A stretch of DNA of 45,525 nt, from positions 1 through 45,525 of the forward strand of contig NZ_JAOTBE010000029.1 of NCBI RefSeq assembly GCF_026162645.1, in the 5' to 3' direction. The notes beneath the pieces are model-generated. The model searched no databases. It was not told the DNA's origin and worked only from the letters and a program-made list of their open reading frames with translations. A program made the translations under genes and the position numbers. The stretch is from Paracoccus rhizosphaerae (GTDB lineage Bacteria > Pseudomonadota > Alphaproteobacteria > Rhodobacterales > Rhodobacteraceae). How positions within the stretch are numbered: position 1 is the stretch's first letter; each line of letters begins with the position of its first letter. Below, piece by piece: positions 8,668 through 19,821 of this stretch.

Positions 8668-9573
8668 ATGAAGTTCGAGGGCATCTATACGCCGGTGATC
8701 ACGCCGTATCGCGAAGACGGCAGCATCGACCGGGACGCGTTCGCCGCGATGATCGAGCATCTGATCGCCTCGGGCGTTCATGGTCTGATCAACGGCGGTT
8801 CCACCGGTGAATACTATGCCCAGAGCATGGAGGAGCGCGAGGAACTGGCAAGCCTTGCCATCGACGTGATTGCTGGCCGGGTGCCGCTGATGGTCGGCAC
8901 CGTCGCCATCCGGCTGGAGGATTCGATCCGCATGGCCGAGCATGCCGCCAAGATCGGGGCCTCGGCGCTGCTGGTCGGCTCACCTCCTTATTCGGTCCCG
9001 ACCGAGCGGGAGAACGCTCTAAACACGCTGGCGATCACCCGTGCCGCGGATCTGCCGGTGATGCTCTACAACTATCCGGGCCGGATGGGCATCAACATGG
9101 GCGAGGAGTTCCTGGACCGTGTCGGCCGGTCGCGCAACATCGTAGCGATCAAGGAAAGCTCGGGCGACATCAACCGGGTTCACCTGCTGGCGCGCGATTA
9201 CCCGCATATCCAGATGTCTTGCGGTATGGACGACCAGGCGCTGGAGTTCTTCGCCTGGGGCGCCCAGAGTTGGGTCTGTGGCGGATCGAACTTCCTGCCC
9301 GAGGAACATGTCGCGCTGTGGAACGCCTGCGTGGTCGAAGGCGATTTCGCCAAGGGCCGCCGGATCATGTCGGCGCTGCTGCCACTGATGCGGGTGCTGG
9401 AGCAGGGCGGCAAGTTCGTCCAGTGCATCAAACACGGCTGCGAGATGAACGGCTTTTACGCCGGACCGCCGCGCGCGCCGCTGAAGCCGCTGAACAAGGA
9501 TGACAAGCGCGAACTCGAACAGGTCGTGCGCGTGCTGAAGCGCACCGTGGCCGAAATCGAAGCGGAGGCATGA
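8668..9573 (+). CDS. DapA-family lyase, likely 4-hydroxyproline pathway deaminase
   Basis: A 301-residue TIM-barrel protein of the dihydrodipicolinate synthase/N-acetylneuraminate lyase family. The Schiff-base lysine is K162 in IVAIKESSGD and the catalytic tyrosine is in VMLYNYPGRMG (Y134); the GGSTGEYY segment binds the carboxylate. In 4-hydroxyproline pathways a member of this family converts delta1-pyrroline-4-hydroxy-2-carboxylate to alpha-ketoglutarate semialdehyde and ammonia. The neighbouring aldehyde dehydrogenase, DAO oxidase and hpbD make that reaction the best reading, but other DapA-type aldolase roles cannot be excluded by sequence. A good AAAGGAG precedes the ATG. The stop overlaps the next gene's region, indicating an operon. 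Confidence 0.8.
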   Translation: MKFEGIYTPVITPYREDGSIDRDAFAAMIEHLIASGVHGLINGGSTGEYYAQSMEEREELASLAIDVIAGRVPLMVGTVAIRLEDSIRMAEHAAKIGASALLVGSPPYSVPTERENALNTLAITRAADLPVMLYNYPGRMGINMGEEFLDRVGRSRNIVAIKESSGDINRVHLLARDYPHIQMSCGMDDQALEFFAWGAQSWVCGGSNFLPEEHVALWNACVVEGDFAKGRRIMSALLPLMRVLEQGGKFVQCIKHGCEMNGFYAGPPRAPLKPLNKDDKRELEQVVRVLKRTVAEIEAEA

Positions 9574-9575
9574 GC

Positions 9576-11075
9576 ATGAGCGACCTTTTGACGACCGAGG
9601 AATACAAGTCCATCGCCGCCAATCTGGACCTGCCGACGCAGGCCTTCATCGACGGCAGCTTCCGTCCCGCCATGTCGGGCAAGACCTTCGACAGCACCAA
9701 TCCCGCCACCGGAGAGGTGATCGCCAAGGTCGCCGCCTGCGGTCAGGCCGATGTCGATTTCGCCGTGGAAAAGGCCCGCGATGCCTTCGAGGACGGCCGC
9801 TGGTCGCGTCTGCATCCGGGCGAACGGAAAGAGGCGATGATCCGCCTGGCCAAGCTGATCCGGCGCAACGCCCGTGAACTGGCCGTGATGGAGAGCCTCG
9901 ACAGCGGCAAGACCATCTACGACTGCGAGACAGTGGACGTCCCCGAGACCATCCACTGCCTGACCTGGCACGCCGAACTGATCGACAAGATCTACGATCA
10001 GGTTGCGCCGGCATCCGACAACCACATCGCGCTGGTCGTGCGCGAACCCGTGGGCGTCGTGGGTCTTGTGCTGCCGTGGAACTTCCCGCTGCTGATGCTG
10101 GCATGGAAGATCGGCCCAGCCCTGGCTTCGGGCTGCTCGATCATCGTGAAGCCCGCGGCGGAAACCTCTCTGACGGCGCTGCGCGTCGCGGAACTGGCGA
10201 TGGAGGCAGGTATCCCTGCCGGCGTCTTCAACGTCGTGCCGGGCAGTGGCCGCGATGTCGGCGAGCCCATCGGCCGTCACATGGACATCGACATGGTGTC
10301 CTTTACCGGCTCGACCGCGACGGGGCGCCGCTTCCTGACCTATGCGTCGGAATCGAACCTCAAGGAAGTCACGCTGGAGATGGGCGGCAAGAACCCAGCC
10401 ATCGTGCTGGACGATGCCGAGGACCTGGACCGCGTCGCGGCCCATGTCGTCAACGGCGCCTTCTGGAACATGGGCGAGAACTGCTCGGCCTCGTCCCGGC
10501 TGATTGTGCAGAAGGGTATAAAGGACAAGCTGCTGGACCGCATGCTGGCCCATGCTCGCGAATGGCCGATGGGCGATCCGCTGGACCCGGTGAACCGCGT
10601 CGGCGCGCTTGTGTCGCAGGCGCATTTCGACAAGGTCGCATCCTATCTGTCCAAGGGTCCCAAGGTCCTTCTGGGCGGCAAGGCCGAGGCCGGTTTCGTG
10701 GAGCCTACGATCCTTGACATTGCCGACCGCGATGCCGCTCAGGTACGCGAGGAGATTTTCGGCCCGGTCCTGTCGGTTCTGACCGTCGACGGCTTTGACG
10801 AGGCGATCGCCTTGGCCAACGACACCGAATATGGCCTGGCAGCGTCGATCTATACCGCGAATGTCAAGAAGGCGATCCGTGGCGCCCGCGCCATCCGGGC
10901 GGGCACCGTCACCGTCAATAGCTTCGGCGAAGGCGACATCTCGACACCCTTTGGCGGGTTCAAGCAGTCTGGCTTCGGCGGCCGTGACAACGGCATCCAC
11001 GCCCATGACCAGTACACGCAGATCAAGACCATCTGGGTGGACCTGACGGATGATCATGACGAGGTCGTTTCGTGA
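9576..11075 (+). CDS. NAD(P)-dependent aldehyde dehydrogenase
   Basis: A 499-residue ALDH-superfamily enzyme, close in style to PuuC-type gamma-glutamyl-aminobutyraldehyde dehydrogenases. Catalytic residues are intact: Glu268 in LEMGGKNPA and Cys303 in MGENCSASS; the cofactor motif FTGSTATG lies near residue 243. In this operon its probable substrate is alpha-ketoglutarate semialdehyde from the upstream DapA-like enzyme, giving alpha-ketoglutarate. Two ATGs, at 9570 and 9576, are possible. The one at 9576 has better spacing from the GGAGG near 9564, while 9570 overlaps the previous stop. The next gene begins at its stop (GTGA overlap). True substrate is inferred from context. Confidence 0.85.
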   Translation: MSDLLTTEEYKSIAANLDLPTQAFIDGSFRPAMSGKTFDSTNPATGEVIAKVAACGQADVDFAVEKARDAFEDGRWSRLHPGERKEAMIRLAKLIRRNARELAVMESLDSGKTIYDCETVDVPETIHCLTWHAELIDKIYDQVAPASDNHIALVVREPVGVVGLVLPWNFPLLMLAWKIGPALASGCSIIVKPAAETSLTALRVAELAMEAGIPAGVFNVVPGSGRDVGEPIGRHMDIDMVSFTGSTATGRRFLTYASESNLKEVTLEMGGKNPAIVLDDAEDLDRVAAHVVNGAFWNMGENCSASSRLIVQKGIKDKLLDRMLAHAREWPMGDPLDPVNRVGALVSQAHFDKVASYLSKGPKVLLGGKAEAGFVEPTILDIADRDAAQVREEIFGPVLSVLTVDGFDEAIALANDTEYGLAASIYTANVKKAIRGARAIRAGTVTVNSFGEGDISTPFGGFKQSGFGGRDNGIHAHDQYTQIKTIWVDLTDDHDEVVS

Positions 11076-12418
11076 CAACCTACACCGCGCGCCGGACACC
11101 CATTCATCGCGGGCCCGCTGCGTGGTCTGCCATCCTTCCGGGGCAGCCTGCCCCGGATATCCTGACCGAGGATCTTGCCGTTGACTTCGCGCTGGTCGGC
11201 GGCGGGTTTGCGGGATTGTCGGCGGCCCTGCGCCTGCACCAGCTGAACCCTGGCGCCCGCATCGCGGTCATCGAGGCCAGCCGCTTGGCCGAGGGCGCGT
11301 CGGGGCGCAACTCTGGTTTCATGATCGACCTGCCGCACGACCTGTCGTCGGATGACTATTCCGGTCATGGCGCCAACGCGGACCAAGCCATCATCGCCCT
11401 GAACCGCACCGCGATCAGCTTTGCGCGAAATGCCGTGGCGGCCTACGGGATCGACGCGAATTACTTCGATCCCGCCGGCAAGGTGAACGGTGCCGTGAGC
11501 GAGAAGGCGGACGAGCTCAACTTCAGCTATGCCAATCACCTCGCCAGCATCGGCGAGGCGAGCGAAAGCCTCGATGCCCGGCAGATGCATGAGCTCACCG
11601 GCAGCCGACATTATATCTCGGGTCTCTACACACCGGGAACGGTGATGCTCCAACCGGCGGGCTATATTCGTGGTCTGGCGGAGGGCCTGCGGCGCGATGG
11701 TGTCCGTATCCTCGAAAACAGCCCGGTCCAGAAGATGACGCGTCACGGTTCGTCATGGGTTCTGTTGACGCCCTCCGGGAAGGTGCAGGCAAAGACGGTG
11801 ATCTTGACCAATAATGGTCATCTCGAGAGCTTTGGCTTTGCCCGAAACCGGCTGATGCACGTCTTCCTCTATGCATCCATGACAGTCGAGCTGGACGCCG
11901 CCGCGCTGAAGGCGCTCGGCGGGCAGTCGCGGTGGGGCATCACGCCGTCGGATCCCATGGGAACGACAATGCGGCGGATCGATGCCGCCCAGGGTGGCAA
12001 CCGGGTGATCACCCGGACACTCGCCTCGTTCCGGCCCGGAATGCAGGTAACTGAGGCTGCCGTGCAGCGTGCTGCCCGCACCCATCGCGAAAAGTTCGAA
12101 ACGCGCTATCCGGCTCTGAAGGGCATGAAGATGGAGTATTCCTGGGCCGGGCATCTGTGCCTGACACAGAATGGGGTGGCCATGATGCGGCAGCTGGACG
12201 ACGGCCTCTATGCCGGGTGTGTCCAGAACGGTTTGGGGACCGCTCGGGGAACGCTGACTGGAATGGGCGCGGCGGAACTGGCGTCAGGGGTGGAAAGCGA
12301 CATCACACGCCACTTCATGGCAGAGGAGCTGCCCAAGATGCTGCCGCCGCCGCCACTTTCGACGATCGGTGCGAATACCTTCTTGCGTTGGAAAGAATGG
12401 CGAGCCGGGCAGGAATGA
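11072..12418 (+). CDS. FAD-dependent DAO-family oxidoreductase
   Basis: A 448-residue flavoenzyme of the D-amino-acid oxidase/glycine oxidase-like (DAO) family. The FAD-binding dinucleotide fold is seen at residues 37-55 ([18 protein letters not shown]), then [12 protein letters not shown], a common DAO feature, and near the C terminus [18 protein letters not shown], which closes over FAD. In hydroxyproline-betaine catabolism an enzyme of this type oxidises cis-4-hydroxy-D-proline to delta1-pyrroline-4-hydroxy-2-carboxylate, and the operon order here (DapA, ALDH, DAO, HpbD) supports that. It starts with GTG overlapping the ALDH stop, implying translational coupling. An alternative is N-methyl amino-acid oxidation. 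Confidence 0.82.
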   Translation: MTTYTARRTPIHRGPAAWSAILPGQPAPDILTEDLAVDFALVGGGFAGLSAALRLHQLNPGARIAVIEASRLAEGASGRNSGFMIDLPHDLSSDDYSGHGANADQAIIALNRTAISFARNAVAAYGIDANYFDPAGKVNGAVSEKADELNFSYANHLASIGEASESLDARQMHELTGSRHYISGLYTPGTVMLQPAGYIRGLAEGLRRDGVRILENSPVQKMTRHGSSWVLLTPSGKVQAKTVILTNNGHLESFGFARNRLMHVFLYASMTVELDAAALKALGGQSRWGITPSDPMGTTMRRIDAAQGGNRVITRTLASFRPGMQVTEAAVQRAARTHREKFETRYPALKGMKMEYSWAGHLCLTQNGVAMMRQLDDGLYAGCVQNGLGTARGTLTGMGAAELASGVESDITRHFMAEELPKMLPPPPLSTIGANTFLRWKEWRAGQE

Positions 12419-12497
12419 CCTGCTTCCTCAGCATTTTCTTCATTTTTGTTTGACGCGGCTGCCTGAAACCAGGCCAGCCGTTTGTGGGGGTGGAGTC

Positions 12498-13604
12498 ATG
12501 AAGATCACTGAAGTTCATGTCTATGCGTACGAACTGCCTGTGAAGGGAGGCGCCTACCGCATGGCAAGCGATACCGTCTCATTCCTGCGGACGACGCTGG
12601 TGCGGCTAAAGGCGGACAACGGCTTGGAAGGATGGGGCGAGACCTGCCCCGTTGGTCCCGTCTACCAGCCCCAGCACACGCTCGGGGCGCGGGCCGCGCT
12701 GCAGGAGATGGCGCCGGGTCTTCTTGGAGCCGACCCGACACAGATCTTGCAGCTGCACCGCCGGATGGATGACCTTCTGAATGGGCATCGCTACGCCAAG
12801 GCCGCCATCGACATCGCCGCCCATGACCTGACGGGCAAACATTACGGCGTCCGTGTGGCCGATCTGCTTGGGGGGCCGGTGACGGAGCAGGTCCCGTCCT
12901 ACTATTCCTCTGGGGTGGGCGAGCCGGACGACGTTGCCCGCATCGCCAGGGAATGCGCCGACGAAGGCTATACCCGAATGCAGGTCAAGATCGGCAATCG
13001 CCCCGTCGAGACCGATATCGAGGTCGTCAGGAAGGTCTTCGAAGCCGTCGGGACAAGTATGCGCCTTGCGGTCGACGCGAACCGCAGCCTGACCACGAGG
13101 GACGCCCTCCGCCTGAGCCGCGAATGTCCGCACATTCCGTTCGTCCTGGAGCAGCCATGCAATACGATCGAGGAGATCGCGGCCATTCGAGGCCAGCTGC
13201 ATCACGGCGTCTATCTTGATGAGAACAGCGAAGACCTGAACACCGTCCTGCGGGTCGTGGGCGCCGGTTTGGTCGACGGCTTCGGCATGAAGGTCACGCG
13301 CATCGGCGGCCTGTTCCCCTTCGCCACCTTCCGCAACATCTGCGAGACACGGTCCCTTCCTCATACGGTGGACGATGCCTGGGGCGGCGACATCATCGCA
13401 GCAGCGTGCACCCACATGGGTTCCACTGTTCAGCCGCGACTCTTCGAGGGGGCATGGCTGGCGCAACCGATGATTGAAGGGCATTACGACAGCAGGAACG
13501 GGGTGCGCATCGAGTGCGGCCACATCAAGCTGCCCGAAGGTCCGGGTCTGGGGATAGTTCCTGATGACGGAGTCTTCGGCGACCCGATCGCGTCCTTCGG
13601 CTGA
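12498..13604 (+). CDS. hpbD: 4-hydroxyproline betaine 2-epimerase (HpbD)
   Basis: A 368-residue enolase-superfamily enzyme. From memory it matches HpbD of Pelagibaca bermudensis along its whole length: start [38 protein letters not shown], and the C-terminal [15 protein letters not shown]. Catalytic lysines are K164 (MQVKIG) and K265 (GFGMKVTR); Mg2+ ligands are D193, E218 and D241. HpbD interconverts trans-4-hydroxy-L-proline betaine and cis-4-hydroxy-D-proline betaine and also racemises proline betaine. The frame is open from 12369, but the ATG at 12498 is preceded by a GGGGGTGGAG ribosome-binding site and gives the family start. It follows the DAO gene by 79 bases and precedes two SDR genes on the same strand. 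Confidence 0.9.
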   Translation: MKITEVHVYAYELPVKGGAYRMASDTVSFLRTTLVRLKADNGLEGWGETCPVGPVYQPQHTLGARAALQEMAPGLLGADPTQILQLHRRMDDLLNGHRYAKAAIDIAAHDLTGKHYGVRVADLLGGPVTEQVPSYYSSGVGEPDDVARIARECADEGYTRMQVKIGNRPVETDIEVVRKVFEAVGTSMRLAVDANRSLTTRDALRLSRECPHIPFVLEQPCNTIEEIAAIRGQLHHGVYLDENSEDLNTVLRVVGAGLVDGFGMKVTRIGGLFPFATFRNICETRSLPHTVDDAWGGDIIAAACTHMGSTVQPRLFEGAWLAQPMIEGHYDSRNGVRIECGHIKLPEGPGLGIVPDDGVFGDPIASFG

Positions 13605-13625
13605 CCCATGCAAAGGAGTATCGTA

Positions 13626-14354
13626 ATGCTCGAAGGCAAGACAGCGCTGGTCACGGGGGCGGCTGGCGGCATCGGATCGGCGGTCGTGGCCCTGCTGCGT
13701 GCGCAGGGGGTGCGGGTCGCGGCGGCGGATCGAGATGTGGCAGCGATAGCGGCAGATGCCCATTTGCCCGGCGACCTTAGGGATGCCGCCTATGCGGACG
13801 GCTTGCCGTCGGCCGCTGCCGACAGGCTGGGCGGGCTGGACATCCTGATCAACAATGCCGGCATGATTACCCGGGGCCGCGTGACCGAGACGACCGATGC
13901 GGACTGGGCCACGTCGCTTGGTGTCAACGTCGAAGCGCCGTTTCGCCTGTGCCGGGCCGCGATCCCGCTGATGGCCGAGAACGGGGGCGGTGCGATCGTC
14001 AACGTCGCTTCGTGCTGGGGACTGCGGCCCGGGCCACAACATGCCGTCTACTGCATGACGAAGGCGGCCTTGGCATCGCTGACGCAATGCATGGGAATGG
14101 ATCATGCGCATCAGGGGATCCGGGTCAACGCCGTCTGCCCGAACGAGGTGAATACGCCGATGCTGCGGACGGATTTCGCAAGGCGCGGCTTCGATCCTGA
14201 CGATGCCGTCGCCGAGTTGAACAAGACGGTACCTCTGGGCCGCATCGCAGAACCCGACGATATCGCCGAGGTGATCCTTTTTCTCGTCTCTGACAGCGCG
14301 CGCTACATGTGCGGCGCCCTGGTAGAAGTAAACGGCGGAAAGGCAGTATCATGA
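13626..14354 (+). CDS. Short-chain dehydrogenase/reductase (first of pair)
   Basis: A 242-residue classical SDR. The Rossmann motif TGAAGGIG is at residues 10-17, NNAG near 76, catalytic Ser129 (VASCWG), Tyr142 and Lys146 (YCMTK). An acidic residue after the second beta strand (AAADRD) suggests NAD preference. The ATG at 13626 is seven bases after AAAGGAG, so it is preferred over the ATG at 13608. The stop overlaps the next SDR's start as ATGA. SDRs are not part of the characterised hydroxyproline betaine route, so a substrate such as a hydroxyl group on the betaine or on a related ring compound is only inferred from position. Confidence 0.82.
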   Translation: MLEGKTALVTGAAGGIGSAVVALLRAQGVRVAAADRDVAAIAADAHLPGDLRDAAYADGLPSAAADRLGGLDILINNAGMITRGRVTETTDADWATSLGVNVEAPFRLCRAAIPLMAENGGGAIVNVASCWGLRPGPQHAVYCMTKAALASLTQCMGMDHAHQGIRVNAVCPNEVNTPMLRTDFARRGFDPDDAVAELNKTVPLGRIAEPDDIAEVILFLVSDSARYMCGALVEVNGGKAVS

Positions 14355-15088
14355 CACGTTTCACAGGCAAGGTTGCGCTTGTCACCGGTGGCCGAAGCGG
14401 CATCGGCCAAGCCATCGCCCGGCGGCTGCAGGAGGAAGGCGCACGCGTCTTCACTGCGCAGCGCAGGCCTGATGAGGATTTCGAGCATGTGACGGTGGAC
14501 ATGTCCGACAGCGGCTCGGTTGTCGAAGTGGTGGATGGGGTGGTCGAGCGGGCCGGACGTCTCGACGTTCTGATCAACGCTGCCGGAATGATGCAGGAGG
14601 CGACGATGGAGGACATGTCGCTGGAGGACTGGCAGCGGACCCTGCAGGTCAACCTGACAGCGCCGTTCCTGCTGTGCCGCGCGGCCATGCCGCATCTTCG
14701 GACATCGCAGGGCGCAGTCGTCAACATCGGCTCGATCGAGGGGCTGGGGTCGAATCCCAGGCACACGGCCTATTGTGCCTCGAAAGCAGGCCTGCACGGG
14801 CTGACGCGCGCAATCGCGGTCGATCATGGGGCCGAGGGCGTCCGCTGCAATGCCGTCGCCCCGGGATGGATCGATACCGACCTCAACGTGACATACATCG
14901 AAAACATGCCGGATCCTGAGAGCTTCCGCAGGGAGATCGGGCGCATCCACCCGGTCGGCCGCACCGGACGCGCTGACGAGGTCGCCGCGCTGGTGGCATG
15001 GCTGGCCTCCGATGAAGCAAGCTTCGTCACCGGTCAGGTCTGGACTGTGGATGGTGGTCGGATGGCCAAGCTGAGCCTGCCGCAATAG
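14351..15088 (+). CDS. Short-chain dehydrogenase/reductase (second of pair)
   Basis: A 245-residue classical SDR with the cofactor motif TGGRSGIG at residues 12-19, Ser128 (NIGSIEG), Tyr141 and Lys145 (YCASK). The segment after strand two is TAQRRPDE, with basic residues that may favour NADP. Thus this partner may differ in cofactor from the first SDR. It starts at ATG 14351, overlapping the upstream stop, and ends the plus-strand operon, facing the converging fdhA gene 75 bases away. The two SDRs share the fold but diverge clearly in sequence, arguing for two different steps or opposite stereochemistry. Function is unknown. Confidence 0.82.
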   Translation: MTRFTGKVALVTGGRSGIGQAIARRLQEEGARVFTAQRRPDEDFEHVTVDMSDSGSVVEVVDGVVERAGRLDVLINAAGMMQEATMEDMSLEDWQRTLQVNLTAPFLLCRAAMPHLRTSQGAVVNIGSIEGLGSNPRHTAYCASKAGLHGLTRAIAVDHGAEGVRCNAVAPGWIDTDLNVTYIENMPDPESFRREIGRIHPVGRTGRADEVAALVAWLASDEASFVTGQVWTVDGGRMAKLSLPQ

Positions 15089-15162
15089 CGCACTTGCTTC
15101 GCAGCGCCCACAACATGGGTTCCGAAATTGGGCGCGCCGGACTTGCCGGCGCGCCACCAGAT

Positions 15163-16347
15163 TCAGGCGGCCAGCATCCCGTGCGGGTCTAGCACGAACT
15201 TCTTCGCGACGCCCTGGTCGAAGCTTTCGTAGCCTTGAGCGGCGTCTTCCAGAGAGATGACGGTCGCGTTGACGATGTCAGCGATCGGCAACCGGTCGTG
15301 CAGGATCGCCTGCATCAGCTGGCGGTTGTACTGCAGGACGGGCGTCTGGCCGGTGTGGAACGACTGCGCCTTGGCCCAGCCCAGCCCGAAGCGCATTGAC
15401 AGGCTGCCCTGCTTGGCGGCGTCGTCCACCGCGCCCGGATCCTCGGTCACGTAGAGGCCGGGGATACCGATTTGACCCGCCGCGCGAGTGATCTCCATCA
15501 TCTGGTTCAGAACGATCGCCGGCTGCTCCCTGCCTGAATGGCCGCGCGCTTCGAAACCCACCGCGTCGATGGCGGCGTCCACCTCGGGGCTGCCGGTGAT
15601 GTGGGCGATCATCTCGGGCAGGTTGTCACCCTTGGACAGATCCACCGGCTCGAAGCCGACCTTGCGGGCATGTTCCAGCCGCTCCTTGTTGAAATCCCCG
15701 ATCATGACGACCGCGGCGCCGAGGATGCGAGCCGAGGCCGCCGCGGCCAAGCCTACCGGACCGGCACCAGCGACGTAGACGATCGAGCCGACGCCGACGC
15801 CGGCCTTCCAAGCGCCGTGAAACCCGGTCGGCAGAATGTCGGACAGCATCGTCAGGTCGCGGATCTTCGACATCGCGCGGTCGCGGTCCGGGATCTTCAG
15901 CAGGTTGAAATCGGCATAGGGTACCATGACATAGCGCGCCTGACCGCCGATCCAGCCGCCCATGTCGACATAGCCATAGGCCCCGCCGGCCCGCGACGGG
16001 TTTACCGTCAGGCAGACGCCCGTGTCGCCCGACCGGCAGCAGCGGCAGCGGCCGCAGGCCACGTTGAAGGGTACTGAGACGATGTCACCGATCTCCAGCA
16101 TCTCGACGTCGCTGCCCTTCTCGATCACCTCTCCGGTGATCTCGTGGCCAAGGATCAGGCCGGGCTGCGCAGTCGTTCGCCCGCGCACCATGTGCTGGTC
16201 GGACCCGCAGATGTTGGTCGTGACGACCTTCAGGATCACGCCGTGCCCGATCTTGCGACCGTCCGGCGCCTGAAGCTTGGCATCGGGGATGTCGTCCACC
16301 ACCACCTTGCCCGGTTCCACATAGACGACGCCTCTGTTGGTGCTCAT
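15163..16347 (-). CDS. fdhA: Glutathione-independent formaldehyde dehydrogenase (FdhA)
   Basis: A 394-residue zinc-dependent medium-chain dehydrogenase resembling the Pseudomonas putida formaldehyde dehydrogenase (398 residues). The catalytic zinc ligand Cys47 is in NICGSDQHMVRG, with GHE at 67-69. The structural zinc cysteines lie in ACGRCRCCRSGDTGVC (98, 101, 104, 112), and the NAD-binding motif is AGAGPVG. The start MSTNRGVVYVEPGKV is typical. It oxidises formaldehyde to formate with tightly bound NAD. Here it removes formaldehyde produced by N-demethylation of the betaine. It lies downstream of the Rieske oxygenase and reductase genes on the same strand and is probably co-transcribed with them. 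Confidence 0.9.
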   Translation of the reverse strand: MSTNRGVVYVEPGKVVVDDIPDAKLQAPDGRKIGHGVILKVVTTNICGSDQHMVRGRTTAQPGLILGHEITGEVIEKGSDVEMLEIGDIVSVPFNVACGRCRCCRSGDTGVCLTVNPSRAGGAYGYVDMGGWIGGQARYVMVPYADFNLLKIPDRDRAMSKIRDLTMLSDILPTGFHGAWKAGVGVGSIVYVAGAGPVGLAAAASARILGAAVVMIGDFNKERLEHARKVGFEPVDLSKGDNLPEMIAHITGSPEVDAAIDAVGFEARGHSGREQPAIVLNQMMEITRAAGQIGIPGLYVTEDPGAVDDAAKQGSLSMRFGLGWAKAQSFHTGQTPVLQYNRQLMQAILHDRLPIADIVNATVISLEDAAQGYESFDQGVAKKFVLDPHGMLAA

Positions 16348-16395
16348 TTGGCCCTCCTCCGAACCATTGCTGTAGGCAGCCGGAAACCGGCTGTC

Positions 16396-17463
16396 TCAAA
16401 CGTCCACTGATACGGCACCCAACGGCTTGGAGCAGCAAGCCAGAATATAGCCATCCTCGATGTCCTCGTCGGTGATGCCGCCGTTGTGGACCATGTGGAC
16501 GTCTCCCGAAAGCTTCTGAATGCGGCACGTTCCGCAGATGCCCATGGTACATCCCGCCGCGATGTTCAGGCCTGCCGCGCGTGCCGTCGTCAGGATGGTG
16601 TCAGTCTCGTTGCACTTCGCGGTCACGCCGGATGCGGCAAAGGTTACCTCGGCGGTCTTCTCCTCCTGCGGGACCTGGTCATCGGGGACGACCTCGGCCT
16701 CGGGCAGCGGGGCATGGAAGCTTTCCTGGTGATAGCGGTCCATGTCATAGCCAAGCCCCACCAGCACGTCGCGGACCGCCTGCATGAACGGCTCGGGACC
16801 GCAGCAGAAGACCTCGCGCTCCAGATAGTCCTGCGCCATCAGGCCCAGCATCAGCTGATTGAACATGCCGGAATACCCGGTCCAGGGGCGATAGGGGTCT
16901 TTTTGCTCGACCACCCATTTCAGGTCGATGCCCTCGGTGCGCGACGCGATATGTTCCAGCCGCTCTCGGAAGATGATCTCAGATGGGCGCTTCGCGCAGT
17001 TCACGAAGACGATATCGCAGTCGCGACCCGAATCGTACATGTAGGTCGTCATCGACATCATCGGCGTGATGCCCGATCCAGCCGAGATGAACAGATATTT
17101 ATCTGCGGGATGGTTCATCATCGTGAACTTGCCCGCTGGACCGATGGCCTTGATCTTTGTGCCGGGACGGAGGTTGTCGAACATCCATCGCGTCCCGATC
17201 GAGTTGCCCTGCGCCTTCACGGTCACCGTCAACGAGGTCGGCCTCGAGGGCGAGGACGAGATCGTGTAGGTTCGATAGATCGGCCCGCCCGGGATCGGCA
17301 GTTCGAGCGTGATGAACTGACCCGGTTCATAGCTGAACAGCGCACCCGATGGGCTCTGGAACGAGAAGGTCATCACGTTCGGCGCCTCGGGCAGGATCGA
17401 GACGCATTCCAGGGACTCGGAGTCCTTCCAGAACAGCAGGCTGGGTTTCGTGAAGGCGTTCAT
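16396..17463 (-). CDS. Ferredoxin-NAD(P) reductase component of Rieske N-demethylase
   Basis: A 355-residue electron-transfer protein. The N-terminal FNR-type FAD domain carries RTYTISS at 64-70, the NAD(P) domain carries SAGSGITPMMS and FCCGPEPFM near 220, and a C-terminal plant-type [2Fe-2S] ferredoxin domain has Cys305, Cys310, Cys313 and Cys343. This order matches GbcB and the reductases of stachydrine and hydroxyproline-betaine demethylases. It passes electrons from NAD(P)H to the Rieske oxygenase encoded three bases upstream. The two genes form a two-component N-demethylase. Homology alone cannot separate glycine betaine from proline-type betaines; hpbD next door favours a proline-type substrate. 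Confidence 0.87.
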   Translation of the reverse strand: MNAFTKPSLLFWKDSESLECVSILPEAPNVMTFSFQSPSGALFSYEPGQFITLELPIPGGPIYRTYTISSSPSRPTSLTVTVKAQGNSIGTRWMFDNLRPGTKIKAIGPAGKFTMMNHPADKYLFISAGSGITPMMSMTTYMYDSGRDCDIVFVNCAKRPSEIIFRERLEHIASRTEGIDLKWVVEQKDPYRPWTGYSGMFNQLMLGLMAQDYLEREVFCCGPEPFMQAVRDVLVGLGYDMDRYHQESFHAPLPEAEVVPDDQVPQEEKTAEVTFAASGVTAKCNETDTILTTARAAGLNIAAGCTMGICGTCRIQKLSGDVHMVHNGGITDEDIEDGYILACCSKPLGAVSVDV

Positions 17464-17466
17464 TAG

Positions 17467-18741
<1,275 letters not shown>

Positions 18742-18784
18742 TCAGAAATCGCTCCGCATGATGTTTGTGACAATAGCATTAAAT

Positions 18785-18804
18785 TTCATCATGAGTTAGA
18801 TGAA
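18785..18804. promoter_or_regulatory. Inverted repeat, likely LysR-type operator
   Basis: TTCATC, eight bases, then GATGAA forms a perfect-arm palindrome in the 127-base gap between the Rieske oxygenase start and the LysR start at 18833. Its position about 80 bases before the oxygenase start codon suits a LysR recognition site controlling both genes. Binding is inferred. Confidence 0.45.
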
Positions 18805-18832
18805 TTCACCCAAACCGCCAAGGGAGCATCGG

Positions 18833-19714
18833 GTGCGACGCCCTTATGATCTTGCCTCCATGACCGGGTTGATCTGTTTCGAGGCCGCGGCTCGACACGT
18901 AAGCTTCAAGCGGGCTGCGCAGGAGCTGAACGTCACCCCTGCCGCCATCAGCCACCAGGTCAAGGCAGTCGAGCTCGACTTGGGCTGTGCGCTCTTTCGC
19001 CGGCTGCATCGTGGAGTGGAACTGACTGAAAAAGGTGCGTTTCTTCTGGTCGCCATCCAGCGGGGCCTGGAAGGGATGTCGGATGCGGTAGGCCACCTGC
19101 GCGAGCGGCGCGACGCGGTCGACGTCACGATCCGGACGACAACGGCCGTCAGCGCCTTGTGGCTGACCCCTCGAATGTCGGCGTTCTGGAAGGTCCACCC
19201 GACCATCACGGTCTCGCAGACGGTCAGCGATGTTCCGGATCGTTTCAGCCGGCACGACCTGAATATCCTTTACGGAGTGCCGAATGACGATGGACGCGAA
19301 TGGCGGCAGCTGTTTCACGATCGAATCGTCGCCGTCGGCACCAGACGATTTAAGGAGGAACATGCCATCCATGATCTTGTGGGACTGGGGGCCGCGCCGC
19401 TGGTTCATATGAACAGTGAAGACAACGACTGGACGGGCTGGAACCAGTGGTTCGGAACTCTGGGCCAACCCGCCCCCAAGGGGCGGGGATTGTACGTCAA
19501 CAACTACTTGATCGCCATGCAGGCGGCTCAGGATGATGCCGGTGCGATGCTGGGGTGGGACGGGCTGATCGGCGATATGCTTGCGGATGAGCGGCTGGTC
19601 AAGCTTGTCGAGGAAGATGTGCCTTCGCCGGTTGCATTCTATCTGACCATCCATCCCCGCGCCTCGGCCGAGGCGCGCCTTTTTGCCGACTGGCTAGTGG
19701 GTATCGCGCGTTGA
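18833..19714 (+). CDS. LysR-family regulator (GcvA-like)
   Basis: A 293-residue regulator with an N-terminal helix-turn-helix (LICFEAAARHVSFKRAAQELN, then TPAAISHQVKAVE) and a periplasmic-binding-like effector domain. The GcvA/AmpR subgroup is suggested by the RRPYDLASM start and by GMSD and WLTPRM features. I choose the GTG at 18833. It has AAGGGAG six bases upstream and aligns with the start of the other GcvA-like gene in this window (MRRYYDLPSL), whereas an ATG at 18800 would add 11 residues and place the operator repeat over the start. It diverges from the Rieske oxygenase operon and probably activates it. Confidence 0.85.
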   Translation: MRRPYDLASMTGLICFEAAARHVSFKRAAQELNVTPAAISHQVKAVELDLGCALFRRLHRGVELTEKGAFLLVAIQRGLEGMSDAVGHLRERRDAVDVTIRTTTAVSALWLTPRMSAFWKVHPTITVSQTVSDVPDRFSRHDLNILYGVPNDDGREWRQLFHDRIVAVGTRRFKEEHAIHDLVGLGAAPLVHMNSEDNDWTGWNQWFGTLGQPAPKGRGLYVNNYLIAMQAAQDDAGAMLGWDGLIGDMLADERLVKLVEEDVPSPVAFYLTIHPRASAEARLFADWLVGIAR

Positions 19715-19821
19715 AATCCTCTGGAGATACCACAGCCTTTCCGTCAAAAAGAGGAAATCGCAGCGCCTTGGCTGCAAGACGCTGCATGTCGGATCCTGTG
19801 CACAATGAGGACCATTCGATT

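Noticed and set aside
9456..11099. A 547-codon minus-strand open frame
   Set aside because: It is the antisense shadow of the aldehyde dehydrogenase gene and has no domain features.
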